Part shown: piece by piece, positions 18,299-26,012 of the stretch
How the letters are laid out: every line of letters starts with the position of its first letter
Position numbering within the stretch: position 1 is the first letter of the stretch
Source: Chloroflexota bacterium
GTDB taxonomy: Bacteria; Chloroflexota; Anaerolineae; Anaerolineales; Anaerolineaceae
Reading direction: 5' to 3'
Assembly (NCBI GenBank): GCA_021825925.1
Contig: JAKAFP010000008.1
Coordinates: 62,001-126,000 of the forward strand
Length of the DNA stretch: 64,000 bases
Notes under the pieces: model-generated
What the model was told of the DNA's origin: nothing
The model's database searches: none
The model's input: the letters and a program-made list of their open reading frames with translations, nothing else
Made by a program: the position numbers and the translations under genes

Positions 18299-19792
18299 CT
18301 ACCTTAAATGCCTCGAGGACAGATTCTTCAAACGGTCTGCCATCATTCTGCCGCGACCGACCACCCTGCCCTGACGATCAATCACTACCCGAATCTCTGT
18401 TTTAGCGTTTACGCCATCCACATACCCCATCAGATCATCCCCCCTAATAAATTCAGCAAAAAGTTCATTCTCCAGCGTGATCAGACAATCCACGCACTGC
18501 GCGCCAAAACGCAGCACCCACTCGTGTGAGGGGATGAAGGCATCACCCTCCCACTCGCCCAACAGCATGCCTGCTGACTGCACCGGCAGGCTGCGGAATT
18601 GTTCGAGCAGCAGCCGTGGAAAGAGAAAGAGGCGAGCATCCCTTTTCACCAGCGTCCGTTGGTGTTCCTGGAGATAAATCGAAAGGTCATAACCGGTCCA
18701 GCTTTTGAAGTCCCTGGCAAATTTCTCGGATTCCGAATAAGTAAGTTCACTAAAACCGGCCGCTTCCATGGAATGGGTTGGCGGCTCCAATGTTTTAAGA
18801 TCCAGGTCGCCGGTCTTCTGGAGCAGACAGGCGAAGAAACCTGCCGTCTGGTAGCGGTGAGGCCATAGGCGCACCACGCGGCTCATATCCGCCTGGTAGG
18901 GGTGTCCATCCAACTGCTGTATGCCAGGGGCAGGCTGCGGCAGTTTGGGGCTTACATCAACCAATTCAACCGCGTGGCCGAATTTACTTAACACAGCCTC
19001 CACCACCCCTTCATCCTCGCCGGGCAGCAGTGTGCAGGTGGAATACACCACCTGGCCGCCAACCTTGACGGCTTGCAGCGCGCTGACCAGCAAAGCGGTC
19101 TGGCGCTGCGCCAACAGGCGGCTTTCCTTATCCGTCACCGGCCTTTCGTCATGCGATTCGGCGGTACGCAGCCCCTGCATGGAACAGGGTGCGTCTATCA
19201 GCGCCCGATCAAAAGTATTCGGGAACCAGCTTCCAAATTTCTCACCGGCAAAGCGAGTCACGGCGGTGTTGGTGGCACCCCAATGCTGCAGCACCACCTT
19301 GAGCGCCTGAATGCGTCCCTGGCTGGAATCATTTGCCAGCACCAGTCCGCGATCGTTTTGGCGCGCCACAATGTGGGTAGTCTTGCCGCCAGGCGACGCT
19401 GCCAGGTCAAGAGTCAACCCCTTTTCTTCGCCATGGACGTCAAAGAGCGCCACCGGCAGCATGGAAGCCGCCTCCTGGATGTAATACTGGCCGGTGCGGT
19501 GCTCGAGGGCGGCACTCACGGCCGGACCGTCGTTCACCTGAACGCGATAACCCTCTTTGCAGAAAGGAATGGGGGTCAGCGTCCAGCCGTAGCGTTTTGA
19601 CAAAGCCTTGGCCAGATCTGCCGGGGCCTTGAGCGGGTTGATGCGGAGTGCGGGAGGCAGCGTTTTTTCAACCTCGATCTGCAGCACGGCAAACTCATCT
19701 GCGCTGAGCATGGGTTGAAAAGCGGCCAATTGCTCCGACTTGGACGGGATGAGATTGAGGGGCTTTTGTGTGGACTTTTTCTTACGTTTCAT
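18299..19792 (-). CDS. rsmF: 16S rRNA (cytosine-1407-C5)-methyltransferase (RsmF-like)
   Basis: A 497-residue NOL1/NOP2/Sun enzyme. The N-terminal part has RYGWTLTPIPFCKEGYRV, nearly the same as E. coli RsmF, and YYIQEAASMLPVALF. The Rossmann SAM motif is LDLAASPGGKTT. The two catalytic cysteines are in DAPCSMQG and YSTCTLL. A C-terminal PUA/ferredoxin-like extension (KRDARLFLFPR onward) is also RsmF-like. RsmF makes m5C1407 in helix 44. The gene starts six bases after the RmtB-like gene, so the two are co-transcribed. This matters because G1405 and C1407 methylations sit two bases apart. Assignment to C1407 rather than another cytosine is by family similarity. Confidence 0.88.
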   Translation of the reverse strand: MKRKKKSTQKPLNLIPSKSEQLAAFQPMLSADEFAVLQIEVEKTLPPALRINPLKAPADLAKALSKRYGWTLTPIPFCKEGYRVQVNDGPAVSAALEHRTGQYYIQEAASMLPVALFDVHGEEKGLTLDLAASPGGKTTHIVARQNDRGLVLANDSSQGRIQALKVVLQHWGATNTAVTRFAGEKFGSWFPNTFDRALIDAPCSMQGLRTAESHDERPVTDKESRLLAQRQTALLVSALQAVKVGGQVVYSTCTLLPGEDEGVVEAVLSKFGHAVELVDVSPKLPQPAPGIQQLDGHPYQADMSRVVRLWPHRYQTAGFFACLLQKTGDLDLKTLEPPTHSMEAAGFSELTYSESEKFARDFKSWTGYDLSIYLQEHQRTLVKRDARLFLFPRLLLEQFRSLPVQSAGMLLGEWEGDAFIPSHEWVLRFGAQCVDCLITLENELFAEFIRGDDLMGYVDGVNAKTEIRVVIDRQGRVVGRGRMMADRLKNLSSRHLR

Positions 19793-19798
19793 CAGTGC

Positions 19799-20611
19799 TC
19801 ACTTTTCGATCAAAAAAGCCAGTTCACCGGTGAATTCCATTTTGGTGACTTTCCAGCTTTCCCCTTCGATCAATTGATTAAATCGGGTTTCGTAATTCTG
19901 CAGCATACCTTTGGATTTTCCGCCCAGACTATGTGCCGGGAAGGATGCTAGGATGTATTGCGCATACAAGCCCTGAAGGAGGCGTTTGGCGGCATTCTTG
20001 TCCACCTGATCCAGACAGGGGATGGTTTTGAGAAGTAACGCAACCTGCACGGACACCGATGGCACTGATTGTGTCAAGTCAACCACCGACGCTTTGCCAT
20101 TGATCTTAAAATGGGCAAACCAGGCATTGAGATAACCGGTCATATCGGCATAGATGTCACAGGCGGTGTATTCCATATCAGCGGCGGCAGGCATCCACGG
20201 CAGGCAGAGCGGATTGAGTCCGCAGGCCAAGTCGAGGATGGAATGGAGCGGTGCGATGGATCCCAGCGCATCCTTGAAAAAATGCGGCAAAATGGATAAT
20301 CGTTCGGCGGTGGAGGCGTGCATGCCCATCTGGCGTTTGAGGGTCGCCGTAACCTGTTCATCCTGTAGATCAACCGGCAGCTGGGCTAGTTCCTCCAGCC
20401 ATGCGGCATAGGGGATGGGTTTTTCTTGAAAGGCCGAACCCACCTGATGCAGCTTGTTGCGCGTCTCTTTAACCGCTTCTTTCAAGTTGCGGCGTTTGGC
20501 AAGTTCCTTGGCGCCGATCTCACGCACCAGGTCAGGTGAAATGGAAGCATATTTATCCGAAGCCGTCACCAGGCTGATCAGTTCTGCAAGCAGTTCGGTT
20601 GGCGTAGACAT
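19799..20611 (-). CDS. ArmA/RmtB/FmrO-family 16S rRNA (guanine-1405-N7)-methyltransferase homologue
   Basis: A 270-residue protein with the whole motif series of the aminoglycoside-resistance G1405 methyltransferases: KY-SPDLVREI near 20-32, KLHQ 53-56, HASTAER 98-104, the SAM loop LDLACGLNP 126-134, CDIY, LLLKTIPCLD 192-201 and ASFPAHSLGGKSKGM-QNY 222-240, ending in TGELAFLIEK. ArmA and RmtB share each block. Those enzymes make m7G1405 in helix 44 and give high resistance to 4,6-disubstituted deoxystreptamines. The ATG at 20611 shares its A with the tgt stop (TGATG), so I preferred it to a 50-residue longer frame that overlaps tgt. It sits in a chromosomal RNA-modification operon with no mobile element or antibiotic cluster nearby, so a housekeeping role is possible. 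Confidence 0.88.
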   Translation of the reverse strand: MSTPTELLAELISLVTASDKYASISPDLVREIGAKELAKRRNLKEAVKETRNKLHQVGSAFQEKPIPYAAWLEELAQLPVDLQDEQVTATLKRQMGMHASTAERLSILPHFFKDALGSIAPLHSILDLACGLNPLCLPWMPAAADMEYTACDIYADMTGYLNAWFAHFKINGKASVVDLTQSVPSVSVQVALLLKTIPCLDQVDKNAAKRLLQGLYAQYILASFPAHSLGGKSKGMLQNYETRFNQLIEGESWKVTKMEFTGELAFLIEK

Positions 20612-21711
20612 CAGGCAAACTTTCCCTGAATACGTTCGCACAACTGCACCATAAAACGCAGGTTGTGCAGGGTCGCCAGACGGAAGAACAGGGTATCGCC
20701 CATCTTGAACAGATGATGCAAATAACCCATGGAATAGTGCTTGCAGCATGGACAATCGCAATCCTCGCTGATGGGGCGGTCTGCCTTGATGTGCTCCTCG
20801 TCGTTGATGTACTTGAAGCCAAACCAGTCACCGTTCAGCCCAAAATCCGGTCCCTGCGCACTTTGGCGGAAGGTGAACAATCGTCCATGCCGGGCGTCAC
20901 GGGTGGGCATGGCGCAGTCGAAAATATCGTAACCCAGCTCGAAACAGGCCAGCACATTCTCAGGATGCCCGATGCCCAGGGCATGCATGGGATACTCATC
21001 CGGGATGATGCTGCGGGTGTAACCAATAATGTCAGCCAGCAGGTGGTTATTCTTATCCAGCGGCCAGCCGCCAAAACCGTAACCGTCAAAGCCGATCTCG
21101 AGCAGCGCCTCGGCGCAGCGCAGGCGAAGTTCGGGGTATCCTCCGCCCTGCACCACAGCAAACAAGCGCGGACGGGTTTCTTCGGTCAGCTTCTTTTGCT
21201 CGATGATGCGGTTGAATTCCTTCCTGCTTTTCTTCGCCCAGGCGATCGTGCGTTCCACGGATTCCTTCTGGGCGGCCAGGTTTTCATCCACATTGGTGCA
21301 GTCATCCAGGCAGATGACCACATCGGAATCGTAACCGATCTGAAGCTGCACGGTCTTCTCTGGCGTCAGTTGAAACTTGCGAGTACTGCCTTCCGGTTGG
21401 AAGCTGATGCCTTTTTCGTGGATGCTGCCAAATTTTGGGTTTTGGCGAATGAGCGAGTACGCCTGGAACCCGCCTGAATCGGTGACGATGTTGCGCTTCC
21501 AGTTCGACATCTTGTGCAGCCCGCCCAACGACTGGATGGTCGAGGAACCGGGTTTCTGCATCAGGTGGAAGGTGTTCATCACCAGCGCTTCAATGCCGAT
21601 CGAGAGCAGGTCTTCTGAATCCACCGAACGCACCACACCAAAGGTGGCATCCGGCAGGTAAATGGGCGAACGCACTTCGCCCTGGGTTAGTTTAAGGAGT
21701 CGGGGTTTCAT
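20611..21711 (-). CDS. tgt: tRNA-guanine transglycosylase homologue with altered base-binding loop
   Basis: A 366-residue TIM-barrel enzyme that swaps guanine-34 of tRNA for a 7-deazaguanine. It keeps the general base D78 (TDSGGFQ), the nucleophile D265 (IFDCAMPTRDARHG) and the zinc site CDCPCC (318-323) with a histidine at 332-333. It differs from classical bacterial Tgt: the substrate loop GGLAVGE reads GGWPLDK (214-220), and the FDECTPYP segment reads LDDCTNVDEN. The enzyme may therefore take a different base or tRNA set. It starts four bases inside the end of the DUF3052 gene (ATGA) and its stop overlaps the start of the RmtB-like gene. Confidence 0.86.
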   Translation of the reverse strand: MKPRLLKLTQGEVRSPIYLPDATFGVVRSVDSEDLLSIGIEALVMNTFHLMQKPGSSTIQSLGGLHKMSNWKRNIVTDSGGFQAYSLIRQNPKFGSIHEKGISFQPEGSTRKFQLTPEKTVQLQIGYDSDVVICLDDCTNVDENLAAQKESVERTIAWAKKSRKEFNRIIEQKKLTEETRPRLFAVVQGGGYPELRLRCAEALLEIGFDGYGFGGWPLDKNNHLLADIIGYTRSIIPDEYPMHALGIGHPENVLACFELGYDIFDCAMPTRDARHGRLFTFRQSAQGPDFGLNGDWFGFKYINDEEHIKADRPISEDCDCPCCKHYSMGYLHHLFKMGDTLFFRLATLHNLRFMVQLCERIQGKFA

Positions 21712-22091
21712 AAGCGCTTCATCCGAAAAGCGGACCAGGTTTCATCCACGGAAGTCATGGCCACACCCGTCCAGCCAATGGTGGCGGCGTATTGAAAGAT
21801 CTTGTCGCGGTTCACATCCGAGCGCAAGGCGGAGGTCAACTTGGGATAGATCACCCACAGGATGCCGCCAGGGGTCAGAGCATCCGCAGCTGCCGAGAGG
21901 CCGGTCTTGAGCCATTCCATGTTTTTCACAAAAAACAGCACCACATCTGCTTTGTCAAATTTAGGGGCCATCTTGGAGCGTTCAGGCAGAGGACCTAATA
22001 GAGAGTTAAATCCATCTGGTGGATTGATCAGCCGCAGTGTGCGGCCGGGTTTTACCTGTAAGCGTTCACATAAAGATTTTTCGCTGGACAT
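21708..22091 (-). CDS. DUF3052 family protein
   Basis: A 127-residue protein resembling DUF3052. It begins with SLCERLQVKPGRTLRLINPP, has an ADVVLFFVKN strand, and keeps the family's GGILWVIYPK, SDVNRD and SVDETWSAFRMK segments. No catalytic residue set is recognisable and the function of the family is unknown. The frame opens earlier, at 22160, but the ATG at 22091 begins the conserved part. Its ATGA overlap with tgt makes it the first gene of a four-gene RNA-modification operon, so a role with RNA or nucleotides is a reasonable inference and no more. Confidence 0.72.
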   Translation of the reverse strand: MSSEKSLCERLQVKPGRTLRLINPPDGFNSLLGPLPERSKMAPKFDKADVVLFFVKNMEWLKTGLSAAADALTPGGILWVIYPKLTSALRSDVNRDKIFQYAATIGWTGVAMTSVDETWSAFRMKRL

Positions 22092-22173
22092 ACCCTGATT
22101 ATAAAGGAGATTTGAGGGTTTCGGATTTGATGAACTTGTTTTACTCGTTCTATAAAACACCCCTCACCCCAAA

Positions 22174-22199
22174 CCCCTCTCCCAAGCCTGGGAGAGGGG
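22174..22199. repeat. Palindromic repeat, copy A
   Basis: Arms cccctctccca and tgggagagggg with a four-base loop. The same palindrome with one loop difference recurs at 25654-25679. It lies between the starts of the RNA-modification operon and the end of the MFS gene. Confidence 0.85.
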
Positions 22200-22286
22200 A
22201 AAAGAAATCGAATTAATTGAGCAATGAAATCAGGCGAGAGGGCAAACGATCTTTTAACTAATATAAGCATGGATTGCATTAATTTC

Positions 22287-23543
22287 CTACGCTGCTTCTA
22301 CACCCTTGAACTCTGGCACCTTGCGCATGGCCAGGGCAGACCACAGCATGAGCACGGCAGAGATGGCAAAGAGAGCCGTCCAGCCCCACCAGTGGCCTGG
22401 CGCGGCATTATTGAGCACATCGGTCATGGGGCCTTCCAGACGGGCTACGGCGGCGGAACCGGCGGTGGCCAGGTTGGTCAGACCGATGTATTTACCCACA
22501 TCCCCGGCAGGGGCCATTTGGTTGGCCAGCGCCCAGTTGGTGGCAAGAAAGATACCCAGCCCGGCACCCAAAATGCTGCCAAAGAGGATCAATTGGAAAG
22601 GCGTCACAGCAAAGATAACCAGGATGGCACCCAAAGCGCCAACAAATGAAGAGACAATTTGCAGGCGTTTGCGCCCGATCCTGTCGCTCCAGCGGCCTGA
22701 AAACAGTGAGAATATGATCAACACGATCACGAAGGAGCCCATCACGAACTGGGTGAATTGGATGGGGTCCTGGCTGCTGAACTTGTCGCGGATGAAGTAC
22801 TGCGCGAAAGATTGAAAACCGTAAATACCCACAAGGTAGAGAAAGCGGCTGAAGATCAGGCGCCAGTAATTCCTGTCACCATCCGCTTTGAAGTAGAAAA
22901 CGGATTTCCATAAAGCCTTCCAGTCCACACGGGTGCGCTGGGTGACATAGGTGGATTTTTCATGCGACCCGAGCAGGGTGATCAAGCCAAAGACCACCAG
23001 CAGCCCAATGATGACGATTGTAGAGAGGGTCGGGTCGGGATCCTTGGCCGAGATCAAAAAACCCATCAGCAAAGAGGACAGGATAATGCCGGCCATGTCG
23101 AGGGTGGTCTTGATGCCGCTGGCCATGCCCAACTGCGAGGCAGGTACTTCATCCGGCAGCAAGCCCTGGGCGGGACCATGAGCGATATTTGAACTGGTCT
23201 GAAGGCCAATATAGCCGATGAAGAGCGCGGGCAGTCCGCCGATGAAGCCCATGATCGCCAGAAAGACCAAATCCCCGCCGGTGCCGAGCCACATAAAAGG
23301 GCGGCGGCGTCCCAATTTGGATTGCCAGCGGTCGCTGATGGCGCCCGAAAGCGGCTGGATCAGCATGGCCAGGATCAGACCGAAAAAGGTCAGCAGTCCA
23401 AGCCAGGTGTTCTTCTGGGTTTCAGGTACGTACTTGAGCAGCACAGCCGGCAGAATGGTCACATGCAGGCTGTTCCACATGAATGAAAGGCCTATCCAGT
23501 AGGCATTGAGCACAAAAATATACCAGCCGCTGACTCGTTTCAT
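22287..23543 (-). CDS. MFS transporter, sugar/cation symporter-like (SLC45-like)
   Basis: A 418-residue protein with twelve predicted membrane helices. The loop 2-3 motif is SGAISDRWQSKLGRRRPFMW and the loop 8-9 equivalent is SGRWSDRIGRKRLQ, both MFS hallmarks. The early GRRRPFMWLG segment is typical of the sucrose or melibiose-type (SLC45, GPH-like) branch. The substrate cannot be read. It is the last gene of a minus-strand operon with a VOC protein 36 bases upstream, an alpha/beta hydrolase and a fatty acid hydroxylase. CAGGAG lies seven bases before the ATG. Confidence 0.85.
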   Translation of the reverse strand: MKRVSGWYIFVLNAYWIGLSFMWNSLHVTILPAVLLKYVPETQKNTWLGLLTFFGLILAMLIQPLSGAISDRWQSKLGRRRPFMWLGTGGDLVFLAIMGFIGGLPALFIGYIGLQTSSNIAHGPAQGLLPDEVPASQLGMASGIKTTLDMAGIILSSLLMGFLISAKDPDPTLSTIVIIGLLVVFGLITLLGSHEKSTYVTQRTRVDWKALWKSVFYFKADGDRNYWRLIFSRFLYLVGIYGFQSFAQYFIRDKFSSQDPIQFTQFVMGSFVIVLIIFSLFSGRWSDRIGRKRLQIVSSFVGALGAILVIFAVTPFQLILFGSILGAGLGIFLATNWALANQMAPAGDVGKYIGLTNLATAGSAAVARLEGPMTDVLNNAAPGHWWGWTALFAISAVLMLWSALAMRKVPEFKGVEAA

Positions 23544-23579
23544 AATGAGCTCCTGCGATGAAGAGGTTAAATAGAGATC

Positions 23580-24044
23580 TCAAATTCCTAAAAGTTCATT
23601 AACTTTTTCGATAGTATAGTTTGTGAAGTCAGCGATTTCTTGTACTGATTTTCCTTCATCCACTAACCGACGACAAACAACAGACATTGTCTCAGCCACT
23701 TCGTTGATATGTCCGTCACAATCATAAAAACGGAAGTTTTTTTGCTTCCACGGCTGCTCTTGAATGCGATGGACAAATTCAAAACCAGCCTGCAGAATGG
23801 CTTTTTCCATGCTCTCAAGGTCTTCCACTTCAAAGTAGAGCACCACACTATTGGACTTTGTTTGAACTTGCAAACCACCGGTCAGGTTCTGGAAAAGCTC
23901 GCGTTGATAAAGCGAAAGCCCTCCTTCAAGGCCGACATTATAGATGCCGTGATCTTCGGTCACCTTCATCCCCATGATCTTCTCATAGAGTTGACGTGAA
24001 CGAAGGACGTCTTCAACAACGATGATTGATGATAAAAAGCTCAT
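23580..24044 (-). CDS. VOC (glyoxalase/bleomycin-resistance) superfamily protein
   Basis: A 154-residue protein. It has the paired beta-alpha-beta-beta-beta modules of the VOC fold: IIVVEDVLRSRQLYEKIMG at the start, then NSVVLYFEVEDLESMEKAI and FRFYDCDGHINEVAE at the second module, where H and E are possible metal ligands. About 30 residues of helical tail follow. The ATG at 24044 has GGGAGGGAG ahead of it; the frame's upstream TTG at 24056 would overlap that ribosome site. It lies in an operon with a hydrolase 18 bases upstream and an MFS transporter downstream. Substrate unknown. Confidence 0.82.
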   Translation of the reverse strand: MSFLSSIIVVEDVLRSRQLYEKIMGMKVTEDHGIYNVGLEGGLSLYQRELFQNLTGGLQVQTKSNSVVLYFEVEDLESMEKAILQAGFEFVHRIQEQPWKQKNFRFYDCDGHINEVAETMSVVCRRLVDEGKSVQEIADFTNYTIEKVNELLGI

Positions 24045-24062
24045 TCTCCCTCCCAAAAGAAA

Positions 24063-24938
24063 CTATGCTCGTTTGATATTGGCATCGAAAAAGTCGATCA
24101 CTTTTTCAATGTAAAGTTCGGGGTTTACCAGATCCACTTCACGGTGGCGGGCGCCAGACACGCGCCACAAGTTCAAGTTGCCTTTGGATTTGGCCATCAT
24201 TTTGTTTAATTCCTTGTTGCGTGTGTAAGGGTCCTTGTCGCCATGGATGAGCAGTACCGGCGTTGGAGCGATCTTGCCGCCCACCACCAACGGATCGTTG
24301 CGGAAGAGATTGGTCAACAATCTGAGCGATGCACCCAACAAGATCATGAATGCGAGGATGCCTGACAAGTTATCCGGCACTTTGCGGCGCCGCAGGTCCA
24401 TACTAACGGCGGTGCTCAGGCGCAGCGGACCGCCATCAGAGATGACAGCCTGAATGCCCGGATGCTGGGCGGCGGCCAACAGCGCGGCCCTGCCGCCCAT
24501 TGAGAAGCCCATCAACCCGATGGACCAACTGTTGCAGGATTTGGCAAAATGGATTGCGCCGATGACGTCGTTGACCTCGAGTGCGCCCAGGCTGGAGCGA
24601 TTGCCGTGGCTGCGTCCGTGAGCGCGGAAGTCAAACATCAAGACGTTGTAGCCCGCCTGGATGAAGGCAGGCAAGTACTTAAGGTCGGGATCCATGCTGC
24701 CGGCAAAGCCGTGCAGAAAGATGATCGTGTTCGGCGAACCTTCCGCCGGGATCCACCAACCAGAAAGGGTGATGCCATCCGCGGAAGGGAAATGGACAGG
24801 GTTGAAATCGAGTCCAAGGTCCGCGGGGGAGCGAAAATCTTTCAGGCTGTGCCGTTTGGTTAACGGGATGGACAAGACCAGGCAAACTGCCAGGAAAAGT
24901 AACACAACAATTGCAGCGGTAAAGAAATATGAGTTCAT
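24063..24938 (-). CDS. Membrane-anchored alpha/beta hydrolase
   Basis: A 291-residue protein with a single N-terminal membrane helix (residues 5-25) and an alpha/beta-hydrolase domain. The oxyanion region is FLHGFAGS, the nucleophile elbow GFSMGG, an acid candidate in LIHGDKDPYT and the histidine in GARHREVD. It resembles the BEM46/FrsA-like serine hydrolases. The start overlaps the end of the fatty acid hydroxylase gene by four bases (ATGA), so the two are translationally coupled. That suggests a lipid substrate, which is inference. Confidence 0.85.
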   Translation of the reverse strand: MNSYFFTAAIVVLLFLAVCLVLSIPLTKRHSLKDFRSPADLGLDFNPVHFPSADGITLSGWWIPAEGSPNTIIFLHGFAGSMDPDLKYLPAFIQAGYNVLMFDFRAHGRSHGNRSSLGALEVNDVIGAIHFAKSCNSWSIGLMGFSMGGRAALLAAAQHPGIQAVISDGGPLRLSTAVSMDLRRRKVPDNLSGILAFMILLGASLRLLTNLFRNDPLVVGGKIAPTPVLLIHGDKDPYTRNKELNKMMAKSKGNLNLWRVSGARHREVDLVNPELYIEKVIDFFDANIKRA

Positions 24939-25573
24939 TCGGTCGGTTTTGTTTTGAAAACGTAATCCCAGAGGGGTGAGCTGACGCCGTAGCGAGCATT
25001 GGGGGTCTTGTAATGATGCTGCATATGGTAGCGTTTGATGAATTTGGCATAGCCGCTGCGCATGGGGAAGTGATGCGTGGCGTAATGGGTCAGATCGTAA
25101 GTCAGGTAGCCCAAAATGAAAGCAGAAAAGATGGGGTCAAACCAGAGCGGCGCTTGTAGAAGGACCTTGATCACCAGATAAAACAATCCATAAAAGACAG
25201 CAGCCAATGGGATAGCCACGATCGGCGGCATGACCAGGCGGGTCTTGCACTGCGGCTGGGCATGGTGCACGCCGTGGAAGAGGAAGGTGACACGCTGACC
25301 GCGTTCCGATTTGGCAGCAAAGTGGAAGAGGAAACGGTGCAGCAGATACTCCGAGAGGGTCCAGACGAAGAGTCCGATCAGCAAACCGAGGGGGATGTAG
25401 AAGGGAAATCCGTGGATGGGTGCTTCGGCGATGGAGCGGCCAAGGAAGAAGACTGCCACCGGCAGCCAGATGATGGTAACCGTCACCGGGCTGATGTGTG
25501 AGAAGAATTCCATGAAATCCGATTTAAACAGACGGATGGGCACGTCGCTGTGATCAATGGGTAAATGGCTCAT
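24935..25573 (-). CDS. Fatty acid hydroxylase/sterol desaturase family protein
   Basis: A 212-residue integral membrane protein with the eight-histidine di-iron signature: HRFLFHF, HGVHH, HYATHH and HMQHHY. The arrangement and the SEYLLHR start resemble the Scs7/FA2H lipid 2-hydroxylase branch. About four membrane helices are seen. These enzymes need oxygen, which is notable in a group of mostly anaerobic bacteria. I chose the ATG at 25573, preceded by GGAGG; the longer frame to 25654 has no such site and its leader is not conserved. It is the first gene of a four-gene operon. Confidence 0.88.
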   Translation of the reverse strand: MSHLPIDHSDVPIRLFKSDFMEFFSHISPVTVTIIWLPVAVFFLGRSIAEAPIHGFPFYIPLGLLIGLFVWTLSEYLLHRFLFHFAAKSERGQRVTFLFHGVHHAQPQCKTRLVMPPIVAIPLAAVFYGLFYLVIKVLLQAPLWFDPIFSAFILGYLTYDLTHYATHHFPMRSGYAKFIKRYHMQHHYKTPNARYGVSSPLWDYVFKTKPTE

Positions 25574-25653
25574 CAGTAGACCTCCACAAATAAGATAGTT
25601 AATTGTACAACATGTGTAAAGTGTCATTGCTTTTTTTCGCCCTCTCCCCTGCA

Positions 25654-25679
25654 CCCCTCTCCCAGGCTTGGGAGAGGGG
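25654..25679. repeat. Palindromic repeat, copy B
   Basis: Same arms as the palindrome at 22174-22199 (cccctctccca / tgggagagggg); the four-base loop differs. Both sit upstream of a minus-strand operon. Confidence 0.85.
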
Positions 25680-25700
25680 AAAAAGCTTTGAAGTTCAGAC

Positions 25701-25733
25701 CCCCGCGGTTTTAAGAGCAGAAACCGCGGGGGT
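25701..25733. repeat. GC-rich palindrome
   Basis: Perfect 12-bp arms cccccgcggttt / aaaccgcggggg around a nine-base loop. No T-run follows on either strand. Confidence 0.75.
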
Positions 25734-25783
25734 CGTGTTATTCCGGCAGGTCTTGCTTTTTCACAATGACAATTTATTACGTC

Positions 25784-25812
25784 GCCCCCCTTCTTGACTA
25801 GGGAAGGGGGGC
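25784..25812. repeat. GC-rich palindrome
   Basis: Nine-bp arms gcccccctt / aaggggggc with an 11-base loop, about 200 bases past the chemoreceptor stop. Confidence 0.65.
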
Positions 25813-26012
25813 TGTAAAAAGGAGGGAAATGATCAGTTGACTGATCATAAAATCAATTTAAATGCAGTGGCAAACATATTAGTTCAATGTTTGTCACTAC
25901 CAATAAACGAGTTTTCTAGACAACTAATGAAAAAGATTTTGCTGATTATACAACTTTTTCCGGGAGTGAGATTAAATTCCACCCGACCAGAGTTGGTTGC
26001 AGGCACAGTCCT

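Larger units (their letters stand above)
25574..26012. other. Hairpin-dense non-coding region
   Basis: No gene is supported in these 439 bases. They hold three strong palindromes within 160 bases (25654-25679, 25701-25733, 25784-25812) and must contain the promoter of the fatty acid hydroxylase operon and the 3' region of the chemoreceptor gene. I could not fix a convincing -35/-10 pair. Confidence 0.7.

Noticed and set aside
19799-20761. Longer 320-residue form of the RmtB-like protein
   Set aside because: The extra 50 residues overlap tgt and have no family counterpart; the TGATG junction at 20611 gives a better start.
22174-25679. Copies of the cccctctccca palindrome as ends of a mobile element
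   Set aside because: The 3.4 kb between them holds an ordinary operon, no transposase, and no target-site duplication was seen.
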